From: Eleusine coracana subsp. coracana
Lineage: Eukaryota > Streptophyta > Magnoliopsida > Poales > Poaceae
Direction of reading: 5' to 3'
DNA: 64,000 nt
NCBI GenBank assembly: GCA_032690845.1
Contig: CM064417.1
Location: forward strand, 32,122,432 to 32,186,431
This document shows, one piece after another, positions 30,709 through 42,508 of this stretch. Both the position numbers and the translations under genes were made by a program. The notes below the pieces were generated by a model. The model saw nothing but the letters and a program-made list of their open reading frames with translations. It was not told the origin of the DNA and did not search any database. Each line of letters starts with the position of its first letter. The stretch's first letter is position 1.

Positions 30709-32015
30709 TTTCTTAGATCATGGCATTTCTCCACAGTAGGACCAGGAACCAAAGATAGAGAGTGCTCCTTGCCCATAGCATCCATCACTTGTGATAGTAC
30801 TTCCCCCTTCCTATGAGAACGATCGATGAGGGATTCTGCCATCACTTTGTTGGAACTATTCGCGTGAACACCATTCTTCTTGCATACTTCCTGCAACACA
30901 CGATGAGGTAGAGAATGGAAATCATATTGTATCTCATCAGCTCGAACCTTAGTATCCTTGTTCATGTCAGCCTCCACAGCCACAATTGGCATAGAGGCCG
31001 ATCGGCGATGTAGACTGGCACATGGCGGCGAATTAATGGTGTCCCTCATGCACAGCATTGTAGGCTCCAACACTAGAAGTGTTGCTCCCTGTACCAAGCC
31101 TGGAAGTTCTGGGCCCTGAGCCAAGGGCGCTTCTTGCGTCACTTGTGACCATCCTATACAGGCGTCTTCCAAGTCGCACGCACACAACCATGAGATGCCT
31201 GCACTATGAGACCCTTCCCATCCAAAGACGGGTTGATGTCCTCTTCTGGAAGACGGGTCTCTTCCTCAGACTCCAGATCGGGTACACACCGAGCATCATT
31301 CTGGGCAAGGAGAATGAACGCCTCCTGCCCATCAACCTGTAAATCTAAAGTTGGCATGCCCTTTGACGCTACATCCAGAAGTATCTCAGTTGACTCCACA
31401 ACATCTGACCCAGCTGCAGGCACAACCAACAACGTATCTACATCATAAGTGTCTTTCGACTGCTCTAACTCTAGAATAACGTCCTTGTTGGAAATAGCAG
31501 AGGTGTCATCAACTATGGGCTCTTCTTTTATGGCAACCTTAGCCGCAATTTCTTCTATGAGGGAGAATGTTGCCTTGTCTATTGTTTGTTCAACCAGCTG
31601 CCTGAGCATGACTTCATCTATCACACTCTTGTTGTGCTCATCAGTAGCATGAGGAGCATCATCTTTGGATTTGGGTTCTACGGCCATATCAACATCTCCT
31701 GTATCTACCCCATTGGGTTTGTCAGCTGTCTCACTAGCACTGACATCATCCAAGAGATCATCATCCTCCATATTACCCCCCTCCTTATAATCCATCCAGT
31801 TCCCATCCTTGCAAATTTTATCCACTTTGAAAAAGATATCATAGATGCCTTCACCTACAACAATGTCCGTAGTATTGGGTATGTTCTCCGCATCTATGAC
31901 TCCCATTAGAATTCTAACTACCCCCATCCTCCTTGTGTACTTCATATCTACTTTGAGCGTAGCCCCCAAAATTGTTCCAACCGCCCAGAGTGGGAGATAT
32001 GACCTGATGTCATAT
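30709..32015 (-). pseudogene. LINE ORF1, main part, broken
   Basis: The minus-strand frame from 32015 encodes LPLWAVGTILGATLKVDMKY (about 31990-31935), typical of the DUF4283-containing ORF1 of plant LINEs. A long acidic linker and a frameshift near 31170 follow, then a second frame to 30709 that continues into 26500-26467. The N-terminus is missing because the Copia LTR begins at 32016. ORF1 proteins bind the LINE RNA. Together with 9091-9309 it shows that the LINE was once continuous over what is now 27 kb. Confidence 0.72.
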
Positions 32016-33701
32016 TGAAAGTGCATCTAGGCCCCTAATTTTATTTCTGTGATTGGTGTCAATACAATTAAGAATGGACTAATGTTTTTATTGAGCATAT
32101 GCGTAGATGACTATCTCATTTGGTGAAAGAAAAACATTGAAACAAAAAGGAGAAAAGAAGATGGTCATTTGCCTCAACATGGAAGTCCAAAATTCACTCA
32201 AGAATGAAGATTATTGTTTTTTTTTATTTTGTATCTTCAGTATAGGGAAGCCGTACTATTAAGAGGGGTATTTTTTACAAACTTGGTAAAGTCAAATGCT
32301 CAAAATTCCTATCCATTTCATTTCTGTCAGCACTCTATTTTCACACCCATCAGCAGTGCTGGTGGCCTTCACCAGCAGTGTCGATCCACTCTCCCAGAGG
32401 CGCTGTGCTGCCCAGACAGCTCTCAGGCTTCTGTCTTGCCAGCATCGGCAATGCCGATCCCATGGAACGACAGTGCTGATCTCTGCTTCCAAAGAAGGTT
32501 GTTCTGTCTAGCTCTCTGGCAGTAGGTCATCGCCAGTGCCGATCACCCTGATCAGCAGTGTCGGTCGGGTCTCCCAGAGAGCCACGCTTTCTGTCTGGGT
32601 CAGGCTGTAACTCAACGGTAGTGCCGATCCCCTCCCATAGAGACCTTGCTATCCTCGGGTTCTCTGGCTGACTCCGATCGGCAGTGCTGGCCTTCCTGAT
32701 CGGCAGTGCCGGTCAGGGTCTCCCAGAGAACACTTGTGCTCTATGTCTACCTCACCGGCAGTGCCAATGGCCTGATCGGCAGTGCTAGTGTGGGATGAGT
32801 TCTTGCTCTACGATCTATGACAAAGTGTCAGAAACCCTACCAGCAGTGTCGATGGCTCGATCGGCAGTGCCGGTATGGGGCGTCCAGGCCGGCCAATGAC
32901 TCTTTTTGAGCACTTTGTATAAAACGGCTTCACCCCACTTTGTGCTCTCTCTCTCCAATTGAAAAATCAAAAGGCTCCTTTGAGCTCCACTCTCCTCACT
33001 CTCCCTCTCTAAGTCAAAGCTTTATTCTTTGATCTAGGGTTTGAGTGAGCCATTGTTTCTTAGTGAAAAAGAGCACCATTTCACTCTTGAGCATTCAACT
33101 TTGCCATCTTTGTGACTTGTGCTTGTTACTCTTGGAGCTTTGCTCCTAGATGGCTAGCGGTGCCCGTAGAGCTCCCAACATGTGTGGTGACGCCTCGGGA
33201 AGTTTATATTACCCGTCCTGTAAGGGAATTGATAGTGGAGAACTCGAGCTCGATCTTTGTGGTCGCTTGAGTGAGAATTGGGTTGAAAGAGTCCCGGTCC
33301 TTTGTGGACTTCTCAACGGAGATGTAGGGTTCTTTGTGAGCCTGAACTTCGGTAACAAATCTTGTGTCTCCGTGTGCTCCTTTATTTACTTGTTGCATTA
33401 TTTTTCATTTTCTAGGGTTTGTTCTTGTATTTGCTTAAATTACTAGATCTACTTGTGTAGCTTTTGTTTAGTTGTTACTTATTGTTGTAGAGCTTACTCA
33501 ACTATTGTGTAGTCAATTATCACCTAGTAACTACGAAACCACTTAAACCTAGTTTTTGCTCGACTGTCTGTTCATCCATCGGCACAGCCGATCTGCCATC
33601 GGCAGTGGCGGTCAGACTGATAAATTTGTTTAAGTCCAATTTTGTAGGATTTTTAGATCTGCCTATTCAATCCCTCCCCCCCCCCCTCTAGGCAACTTTC
33701 A
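32016..33701 (+). repeat. 5' LTR of the Copia element
   Basis: It begins TGAAAGTGCATC and ends ACTTTCA, a short terminal inverted repeat. Between about 32330 and 32880, variants of GATCGGCAGTGCCGGT recur many times, often followed by CTCCCAGAGA. TATAAAA at 32928 could be a TATA box. Confidence 0.85.
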
Positions 33702-33703
33702 AT

Positions 33704-33716
33704 TGGTATCAGAGCC
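33704..33716 (+). other. Primer-binding site of the Copia element
   Basis: TGGTATCAGAGCC, 2 bp after the LTR end, initiator tRNA-Met type. Confidence 0.9.
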
Positions 33717-33754
33717 GGTATCTTCTACAAAGCTTAATCGCTTGAAGATTAAAG

Positions 33755-36035
33755 ATGTATAAACCGGAAGAACGACCACCCACCACTCTTCCATCCAATG
33801 AAGGTGTTAATGGTTCTCGAAATGAAGATGATGCAAGGACTGGAAATGGTGATAAACGCGCTCTCCCAAAAACCTACAACAATGTCATGTTTGATTGCGA
33901 TGATCTCAAAGAAGATCGCATTGGACAATGATCAGGTAGACTCCCTTACTTTGATGGACAATTCTATGATCATTGGAAATGTAAGATGATGATGTACTTG
34001 GAATCCATGAGTCCACATGTTGCAAGTATAACCGAGAATGGTTTCTTATGGGAAAATAGAGATAATCCAACTCGCAAGGATCAAATCAACATTCATCGCA
34101 ATGCCATGGCGGCTAGTGCAATTGTCTCCGCACTTAGCTCCACCGAGTATGATAAGGTTGCCGGAATAAAGAATGCCAATAAACTATGAAGAAAACTTGA
34201 GGTTATTTATGAGGGCATCAATTCCGTCAAGGATGCAAGAATTGAAGAATTACAAAATGAATTCAACTTATTCATCATGGGTCTAGGAGAAGGCCCAAAA
34301 GAAGTTCATGGCAGGCTCATGAGGATTGTAAATCAAAGAAGATCACTAGGAGCCAAAATGACCAATTTAGATGTCAACAAAAGATTGCTACAAGCATTGA
34401 GACCATGGGATAACAACACTTGCTCAAACATTAAAGAGAAGGACAACTTCAAAAATTTCTCCACAAATGAAGTGCTTGGGAAGCTACTATCCCAAAACCA
34501 ACAAAATGATCAAGCCAACAAGATAAATGCCTTGATAAAGCAAATTGAGGGAGCAAGTGGTGACAAAAATGATGTAGCACTCAACGCCACATGAGAGAAG
34601 CAAGAGAAAAAGACGAAAGTGATTGATTCTAGTGATGAAGATAGTGATGATGAGATGGCTTTGCTTATGAGGAGATGGTATTGAATATGTGGAGGGTGCT
34701 AAGCACAATGCTAGGAAGAACAAGAATAGGAAGGAATTCCTTAAGTTTACCAAGGAAGGATCTTATCAAAAGAAGCAAGCCAAAAACATGAACACTAATC
34801 AATCTTCTTTTGGTAATGATTCTCATGCTAATGTGCCCATTGCTACTTATGCTCTCTTTAATGATTTTGATGCTTCGTATGTGCTAATGAGAAATATGCA
34901 TGGGCGTATTGTTGCCAAATATGTTGGGCCATGTAACAAGAGACCAAAGGCTTGTGTGTGGGTGTCCAAAGTACTTGTGACTAATGTGAAGGGACCCAAG
35001 CAAATTAACCTAAAAACAAAGCTTCATTTGTTTTGTAGGACTATGTCTCCGGAGGGTCAAGTTGGGTAATTGATAGTGGATGCTCCTATCATATGAACGG
35101 AGACAAAAAGATGTTCAATTCATTTGAGCCAAGTTATAACAAAAATGAATTCATCACATTTGGTGACAATGGAATGGGACAAGTACTAGGTTATGTCCAT
35201 GTCAAGCGGGAAAACAAGTTAGAGTACCATATCCCTCCAAGAATGTGATGACTACTACAAGGCCATTGGAGATGTTGCACATGGACCTCTTCGGACCGGT
35301 CTCCTACATAAGTATTGATGGTAACAAATATGGTCTTGTAATTGTTGATGATTTTTCTCGCTTCACGTGGGTATTCTTTTTGCATGATTAAGGTGAAGTG
35401 AATGCATGATTAAGGTGAAGTGAAGGACGTGCTCAAGACATTCATGAAAAGAGCACAAAATGAATATCAAGTCAAGATCAAGAAAATAAGAAGTGACAAC
35501 GGCACCGAATTCAAGAACACCCAAGTTGAGGAGTACCATGATGAAGAAGGCATCAAGCATGAATTTTCGGCACCCTACTCCCCTCAACAAAATGGAGTGG
35601 TCGAAAGAAAGAACCGCACACTCATTGAGATGGCAAGAACAATGCTTGATGAATACAAGACGTCCGACCGCTTTTGGGCCGAAGCCGTCAACACCGCATG
35701 TCATGCCTCCAACTGGTTGTATATCCATCGATTATTGAAGAAAACACCATATGAGATACTAACCGGTAACAAGCCTAATATTTCCTACTTTCATGTTTTT
35801 GGGAGCAAATGCTTTATGCTTAACAAGAAACCCAAGACTTCAAAGTTTGCTCCAAAGGTTGATGAAGATTTCTTGCTTGGTTATGGATCAAATGTTCATG
35901 TTTATCGTGTGTTCAACAAAACCACCGGTTGTGTTGAAATTTCACATGACGTGACATTTGATGAATCTAATGGCTCTCAAAGGGAGCAAGTCGTTAATGA
36001 TGATGTAGATGAGGAAGCTCCTAGAAATGCAATCG
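33755..36035 (+). pseudogene. Copia Gag-Pol fragment (Gag, protease, integrase)
   Basis: Gag starts at the ATG at 33755 and continues with stops and frameshifts to about 35000. It includes YFDGQFYDHWKCKMMMYL (about 33947-34000) and a UBN2-like core (about 34190-34590). Protease has WVIDSGCSYHM (about 35065-35098). The segment between protease and integrase, normally carrying the zinc-binding pre-integrase domain, is missing at about 35200. The integrase core has MDLFGPV (about 35281), IRSDNGTEF (about 35490) and YSPQQNGVVERKNRT (about 35578), the expected Asp-Asp-Glu region. A 22-bp tandem duplication at 35382-35425 breaks the frame within the integrase. The sequence ends before reverse transcriptase. 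Confidence 0.8.
35382..35425 (+). repeat. 22-bp tandem duplication inside the integrase
   Basis: Two adjacent copies of a 22-bp unit beginning GCATGATTAAGGTG differ only at the last base. The duplication shifts the reading frame. Confidence 0.9.
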
Positions 36036-37908
36036 GTGTCCAGCACGATCTTCTTGGTGTCGGCCGCTGTAGGTGTGGATATCCGAGCACGCGGGGCACT
36101 CGGACTCACCTCGATCGGCTCCCCTGCCCCTTCGTTTGCCGCAAGGTCGGAGGTTAAGATGTCCTCAAGGAAGGCCACTGCCTTGATGGCGTCCACCCGC
36201 TCCACGATGATGCCTTTGGGGCCGGGGATCTTTAGCGTGAGGTAGGCATAATGAGGCACCGCCATAAACTTGTTGATGCCTGGTCGGCCAATGATGGCAT
36301 TGTAAGGAAGGTCAATGTCCACCACCTCGAACTTGATCTTCTCTGTACGGAAGTTGTCCCTCAAGCCGAAGGTCACCGGAAGCGCTATCCTACCCAAACG
36401 GTAGCCAGTCCCGGGCAACACTCCGTGGAAGGGGCACGACGGCTAGAGGTCGGCCTTGGAACCTTGGAGCAACTCGTATACCCTGGGGGTGATGAGGTTA
36501 AGGCTTGCCCCGCCGTCGATGAGTGTTCGTGCCACCTTCTTGTTGGAGATGGTCGGGGTGACCACAAGCAGGATTCTTCCATCCGAGCTGTCGGGGCCCA
36601 CCAGGTCGCCTTGGTCGATGGTGATAGGCACGTTTGACCATTTGACCCATCACACCGATGCCTTCCCGGCCTGTATGGCACAGATTTCTCGACGCAGGAG
36701 CTTGATCTCCCTCTTAGAGGAATGGCTAGCCGATCCTCCGCTGAGGATGGCGATTGCGTCGTCCACCTCCTGGAAGGCGTTTGCCTCCTCTTCGTCTAAT
36801 TCTTCGTCCGACTTCTCCTTCGCCGCAGCCGTGCGCCTCTCCTGTCGGCGCTTGATGGTTGCCTGGATGTAACGGCACTCGGTCTAGTCATGGTCGGTTG
36901 TCTCATGGAGGGCGCAGAACTTGCCGGTCGGCAATTTGGCCCCCGGCTTCCCTGTCCCAGGAATTGAGTCGGAGCGTATTAGCTAACTAGTCTAGCATGC
37001 CGTCGTGACTTCCTCGGCCTTCCTCTTCTTCTGCAGCTTCTTCTTTTGGTTCTTGGATAAGCTTCCACTGGGGTCAGGCTCTGTTTTGGCCAGGGGGTCG
37101 TGCCACGCCTGAGCCTCCTGGCACAAGGCGCACTTGTCAGCGAGCTTGAACAGCTCTGTGATAGACTCGGGTGAGTTGACCCCGAGTTCCCCTAGCATGT
37201 CTTTGTCTCGTATGCCGTGCCCGAATGCAGCGATGATTCGTGCTGGCTCGATGCGCGGGATGGTGTTGCGGACCTGACTGAAGCGCTGCATAAACTACCT
37301 CAGTGTCTCGCCTGGTTGCTGGACGACTAGTCTAGGTCGATTTGGCTTCCAGGTCATTTGGACGTGCCCTGGAAGGTGGCCAGGAAATCCCGGCATAGCT
37401 GTTCCCATGAGCGGATGGATCTCGGTGCAAGGTTCATGAACCAGGACCGAGCCGAGTCCTTCAACGCTATATGGAAGTAGTTTGCCATGACGTCCTCGGA
37501 ACCCTCGACGGCCTTGATGACAGTGGAGTAGATTTGGAGGAACTCACCTGGGGGTGTCGTGCCATCATAGCGTTCTGAGAGATCCAGTCGGAACTTGTAG
37601 GGCCAAGCCACTCGCCGGAGTCCGCGGACAGAGCCGCGCGTCCCCCGGTAAAAGAGGCGTTGTCGGACGTCCGACTCCGCTTGAGCGAACATTCCGGGGA
37701 GGACACAGACTCCGAGTTGGAGGAATATCCTCTGCGGCCGTAGTAGGGCCTCTCCGAACTTCGCCCAGTGCGTGCACGCCCGTCGGAGTGCTCCGGGCTG
37801 CGCCCTCGGCTCTCGCTGGTGCGCTCGCGGGAATGCTAGATGGCGACCCGGGCGTCTTCGTCCTCCTGCCAACGTCGATTGAGGCCTTCCCTTAAGTCCT
37901 GGCTGCAA
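36036..37908 (-). pseudogene. Tat-like Gag and protease fragment
   Basis: On the minus strand, Gag contains PYKFRLDLSERYDGTTPPGE (about 37603-37545) and SARSWFMNLAPRSI (about 37455-37415), matching the retrotransposon Gag family. It continues with DKCALCQEAQ (about 37140) and a CCHC-like KFCALHETTDHD...EC region (about 36920-36870). A retropepsin-like domain follows with TLIDGGASLNLITPRVYELL (about 36535-36480), then ALPVTFGLRDNF and NAIIGRPGINKFMAVPHYAY (about 36305-36245). Stops and frameshifts separate these blocks. Reverse transcriptase, RNase H and integrase are absent because the element is cut near 36036. Confidence 0.75.
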
Positions 37909-38475
37909 GGGGTCACGGCCGAGTGCGAGGCATCGGCTGTAGGGGTTGCTACCTTTCCCTTGCCTCCCCGGTTGTTTCCACGGGACCCCTTCTTGCCGGT
38001 GCGTGGCACTGAGTCGAGTGCCCGTTCAAGGCTGTCCAGCCACGACTTGGCATGAGGGACGAAAGATATCCCTAGAGGCAGCTAGCGCAGCATGGTTTTC
38101 ATGGCGGTGATGAGGTCCGCCGGTTCTTCTTCGTCAAATAGTCGTCGCGCGGTGGGCCGGGTCACGGAGGGATCCCTATGATGGGAGTCGCTCCCGGAGC
38201 ATGTCTCCGAGGGTGCTCGTCCGGTCCCATCAACTGCGTGCCCTCAGGATCGGTTCTTCCCGCCCCCTCCCCCCTTGGGGAGTGGGAGAAGGTCGCCCGT
38301 CTCCTTCGGACTGCGTGTTGACGGAACCAGCTTCTCCATGCGCCATGGGCTGGGGCCTCGAGCGCTGGAGCCGGACCCAGACCCGGAGCGACTGTCTCGA
38401 GATGGTGCCTCGCTGGTGATCTTCACCATTGCCGACTGATGAACACGGGACACGCGCGAGATCTACGACGCTCCC

Positions 38476-38493
38476 CCTACCTGGCGCACCAAA
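38476..38493 (-). other. Primer-binding region of the Tat-like element
   Basis: On the minus strand TTTGGTGCGCCAGGTAG directly follows the LTR end CACCGACA. The priming tRNA was not identified. Confidence 0.55.
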
Positions 38494-39169
38494 TGTCGGT
38501 GCGTGTGAGCACCTCCAAATGGGGGCCTACCGGGCCACCCTTGAGAAGGGTTGTGGGGAGATTGGATCGAGCGCGTTATCGGAGGAGAGCAGGGAGAAGG
38601 TGGAAACTCACATATTTTTACCCAGGTTCGGGCCGCTTGGAGCGTAAAACCCTACGTCTTGCTTGTCTGTGTGTATTCATTCTTCTCTCTTTTTACATGG
38701 TGCGTGCCTCCCCCTTTTATAGGCCAAGGGGGAGGGCAGTACATGACCCGGGCCCCGGACAGGCCCAACACCCGGGTGCCGGGTTTGGGGGGACAAGATT
38801 ACCCCCCCCAAATCTTTCTTAGCCGCCCTAGATCCCTACACCCCCGATTTGCTCGGGCGGCTACTCCAGTGTTAATGGCGATGCGCCTCGGGCTCTCCCC
38901 ATTTCACTCGTTCCCTATGCGACGACGCCAGGCGGCGGGAGAAAAAGGGACGGGCCTCAGGCGCCCCCCTTGCCGTCCAGCCGCCCTTTAATCTGGGCAC
39001 TTGAGTGCCCACATTAATTCGGGTGGTTGGCGGACGTCCTCTGGGCACGCGCGATGCGCTGCTCTATCCGTCGGCAAAAACCAAATTGGGCCGTAGCCTG
39101 AGCGACTCAAATCCTCTTGGGCCATCGAGTCGGCCCACAGGCAGTTAGGGGAACCAAGATTCCTCGACA
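38494..39169 (-). repeat. 5' LTR of the Tat-like element
   Basis: On the minus strand it starts TGTCGAGGAATC and ends CACCGACA (TGTCG/CGACA inverted ends). The outer end is less certain, since TGTTAGAGGGACTAACA, 40 bp further out, is an alternative. With no second LTR the boundaries cannot be confirmed. Confidence 0.65.
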
Positions 39170-39202
39170 CCGACTCTCACCTATGCGTGTTAGTCCCTCT
39201 AA

Positions 39203-40170
39203 CACTACACCACAGTCTTACTTGTGTCGATACTCTATTTTAATTCCTTACATATTATACAGATCTGATTGTAAATCGCTTGTTTGAGACACTAGAATTC
39301 AAATTAAAAAGTTATCAGCTACAAAGTTTCATAACTTTGTAAGATCTATAACTTTTATTTTAGTGTTTCTCCATCCAAGGTTGTTTACAAAATTTGAATT
39401 TCAAATTTGAGAAGTCAAACTTAGTGTTTTATTGACAATATGATTTCAAATGAAAAGGTTGTCAACTACAAAGTTTCATAACTTTTTGAGATCTATGACT
39501 TTTATTTTTACTGTTTCTTCATCTCAGGTCATTTGAAAAATCCAAACATACTTTTCATTGAGAAGGTTAATTAAAATTGAAAATTTTTCAACTGCAAAGT
39601 TATATAACTTTTGAAGATCTATAACTTTTATTTTGGTCATTTGTTTATTTAACATAACTATAGTGACATTGTTCACAAATCTTATATGTATCACTTATAG
39701 TTTCATGAAATTATATGAGATATAGATTTTGTTAACAATGATATAGATCAATTTAAGTAATGGACTAATGATTAATATAAAAGTTGTAGATCTTTAAAAG
39801 TTGAACAACTTTTTAGTTGAATTTTTTTTAATTTGAATTAATTTACGGTTTCAAAATATAATTTGAATTTGTCTTTATCGAGTGCTAGAACAATGATTTT
39901 GCCGAGTGTTAGGAGAAAAAACACTCGGCAAAGACCTTGTTTGACGAGTGACATTAAAAACACTTGACAAACAAGAAAGTTTGTTGAGTGTAAAAAAAAA
40001 ACACTCAACAAACAAGGAAGTTTGCTGAGTGTTTTTTATGTTGCACTTGGCAAACATAGTTTTTACTGAGTGTTTTTGTTTGTCGAGTATTTTTTATTTT
40101 TTGGGAGTGTCTGATAAAATACACTGGACAAACTTCCAGACACTCGGCAAACAACCGATTTCCAGTAGTA
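39203..40170. mobile_element. CACTA element remnant
   Basis: The right end reads CCGATTTCCAGTAGTA, the complement of the CACTACTGGAAATCGG terminus with its last base altered. Subterminal TTTGCCGAGTGT/ACACTCGGCAAA motifs recur at about 39880-40155. Three imperfect repeats of an AAGTTTCATAACTTTT...AGATCTATAACTTTTATTTT pattern occur between 39310 and 39640. The left boundary is unclear: CACTACACCACAG at 39203 shares only the first six bases with the expected end. Confidence 0.65.
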
Positions 40171-40300
40171 TTTGGACCACTTTGTAAACATATGTTCCGA
40201 GTTCCCTAAAATACCGCTACCATATTGCTTCTCTAGTTAATGGCCATCTTTTCTGCAAGTCCCGTCCTCTATGGTATGTCAATCCATGCTTATGTCTTTA

Positions 40301-40628
40301 GAGCATTTTCAAAAGCTTCAAAAAAATTGATCCTAAAAAAGTGTTTTTAGTAGCGGTTCAAAAAAGATTAGAGAGAATTTTTTTTGTCTTCTCCAACAAT
40401 TCTCCCTAAAAATAGATCACGAAAACTTTTGATTGGACCACATTAGTATTTGAAACCACAACAATATTAATTCCTTTGTAAATATAAGGATTGAGACCAC
40501 CAATAAGGAGAATTTAAGAAGAGAATGAATATGTAAGTTATTTTAGAGAGCTGTTGTAGATAGTTTTTTATATTAAATTTTATTAATTTGATTTAGTGAT
40601 AGTTTATGGAGCTGTCTTAGATATGCTC
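40301..40628. mobile_element. Harbinger/Tourist-type MITE
   Basis: This 328-bp AT-rich element has short inverted ends (GAGCATTTTC at left, ATATGCTC at right) and TTA on both sides (40298-40300 and 40629-40631), as expected for PIF/Harbinger MITEs. No coding capacity. Confidence 0.7.
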
Positions 40629-40631
40629 TTA

Positions 40632-41790
40632 CGTCGGAGATTTTGATGGCACGCATACAAGTGTTCCCTACTCCTACTCTTGCAGTTCCAGCAATCGAAT
40701 CGCTACAGTGGTGAATTATTTCGTTCTCGGCATTGTGCAGTTGTGGCCTCTCTGGCGCCACTATCCCAACGGCTCATTCTTCAACAGGCATGCAGTCAGC
40801 GAGATTACATCGTCCTCCCATTTGCTTGGAGGCTTGGGGCTTATTATTAGCATGGTTTCATGTTCCATTTCACTATCCAATATCCAGCAGAGGTTCTTCT
40901 CACCTTTCAATCAAAGTACTACAACTTTATCCTATCATCCAGGAATGTTTAGTGCAAATAGGATTTTCAATGCTTATGCATCTCCTTCAAGCGAGATAGT
41001 GGGGATCTTTGAAAATGGGGTGAGTGGTAAAAGACTGCAAGATGAGGGAGTCTTGAGAATCGGCAGATATGGGCAGGATGGAGAGGATATGCCTGACGAT
41101 TGAGAGGCAGTTTATGTGTAATCGATATGGGCACATCTATATACATGACTCTGGGTGCGGTAGCACCCGGAGTTTTACACAAGATTAGCTGTTTGTAATA
41201 GTTTTCACTCTAATTTTGCACATTCGAAGAGCAAATTTCTACTTTCCGCACGTCCCTCTATTTTGCTCTAGCTCCGCCCCTGATCGATTGGTTGGTGAAA
41301 TGGTAGTTGGTAGTCAATTACTACTGAACTGGTCTTCTTAAGATTTTGAAAGAGATCCAAGTTCTAGTTACACGTGTTTGCAAACCCCTTAAAAGGCTAT
41401 CATAATTCGTAGGTATCAATAGCCTGAAGCAGAACTGAGAGTTTCTCTGGAGGCATTTAGTTCCTAGCTAGGATTTCCTATGAAGAATTATGAATCCGGC
41501 AGATTGTACTGGACCCTACGTTGCATGTGGGATGGTTGCATGATTGTACCAATCTTTAGTTGAATCTCAGAGGACTGATTGACATTACATATGTACGAAC
41601 AAAGTGCTGTGGTACCCTAGTTAGCAGGAAAGACCGTAACAATAATGCGAGGTGGCCCGGAAATTTATTATCTAGTTTTCGGGGTGAGGGGGGGGGGGGA
41701 TGCTTTTGTTCCTTTATTTTAACAAAGGACACAACCCTATTTGGTGGCACAAGTGTTGCTCGACGCTAGGCATAGACCGTGAGACTGGAA
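40632..41790. other. Unassigned DNA before the right copy
   Basis: No transposon ends recognised. A 131-codon plus-strand frame (40708-41103) and an overlapping 88-codon frame (40733-40999) have no motif I know; a broken host exon or chance frame is possible. A G-rich run lies at 41680-41699. The window sequence restarts at 41791. Confidence 0.5.
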
Positions 41791-41809
41791 GCCATAGAAT
41801 AACTTCTTA

Positions 41810-42506
41810 CTCTCTCCGTCCATAGAAAAGTGTTGTTTTAGCTCAATTCACACCTCAGTATAAGACGGATAGAAATTTACCCTGCTATCCTCATTGAATT
41901 GAGCTTATCCACCCACGTGAATTCCTGCTTCTTCCTCCAGATGACAAGGATGTCGTCGCCTGTCCATGACCCTCGCTCGTCGCGGTCCGCCTCCACGACG
42001 AACCCGTCCCAAGGCAGGCCGAAGCGGCCGTCACCAAATCGATGGAGGTCATCGTTACCAAATCGATCTCAGGTTCACCACCGAAGTTCACACAATCGTT
42101 GGAGGCGAGCTTCATCCTCAACGCCGGCTTCGCCATCTCCGTGTTTGCTAACGTGGCTGGCGAGGAGAGCTGCTTTCCCCCTCGCTAGTGCCACCTACCT
42201 TGGATGTGGCCGAAACTGGTGAAGATGAAGGGCACGAGGTGGGGAAGGTGCTCCAACGCCGGTTGTCGAGCTCCTAATCTTTGCTCTCGAGCATGGATGC
42301 GAGCTGCAGCTCTGCGTGGAGGAAGAGATGTGTATGTGACCGACAAGAACGCTGAGGCCAGAGCAGAGCTGCAGAGGCCCAACGATTGGGGAGATAGACA
42401 CGTGGTGTGCAAGTGGGCCCAATAACAAAGACTAATTGCAAGTGCGACACTTTCTACGGGACTTAATTTGAATCCCACAACGTCACTTTATCGGGGACGG
42501 AGGGAG
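41810..42506. mobile_element. Mariner/Stowaway-type MITE, right copy
   Basis: Duplicate of 20-716, with the same ends and TA flanks. Confidence 0.8.
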
Positions 42507-42508
42507 TA

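Larger units (their letters stand above)
32016..36035 (+). mobile_element. 5' portion of a Copia (SIRE-like) retrotransposon
   Basis: It has a 1686-bp 5' LTR, a tRNA-Met primer site, gag, protease and integrase, then stops in mid-Pol at about 36035, where an oppositely oriented Gypsy element begins. No reverse transcriptase or 3' LTR is present. SIRE-like assignment rests on LTR length and Gag/Pol similarity and is tentative. Confidence 0.82.
36036..39169 (-). mobile_element. Truncated Tat-like Ty3/Gypsy element (5' LTR, gag, protease)
   Basis: The minus-strand order is LTR (39169-38494), primer site, gag and protease, cut at about 36036. GC content is clearly higher than in the neighbours. 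The Tat-like call rests on the Gag and protease sequences and is tentative. Confidence 0.75.

Noticed and set aside
33150..33446. 98-codon ORF near the end of the Copia LTR
   Set aside because: It lies in LTR leader sequence between a possible TATA box and the primer site, with no domain.
38201..38991. Overlapping plus-strand ORFs up to 146 codons
   Set aside because: They are antisense frames of the GC-rich Tat-like leader and LTR.
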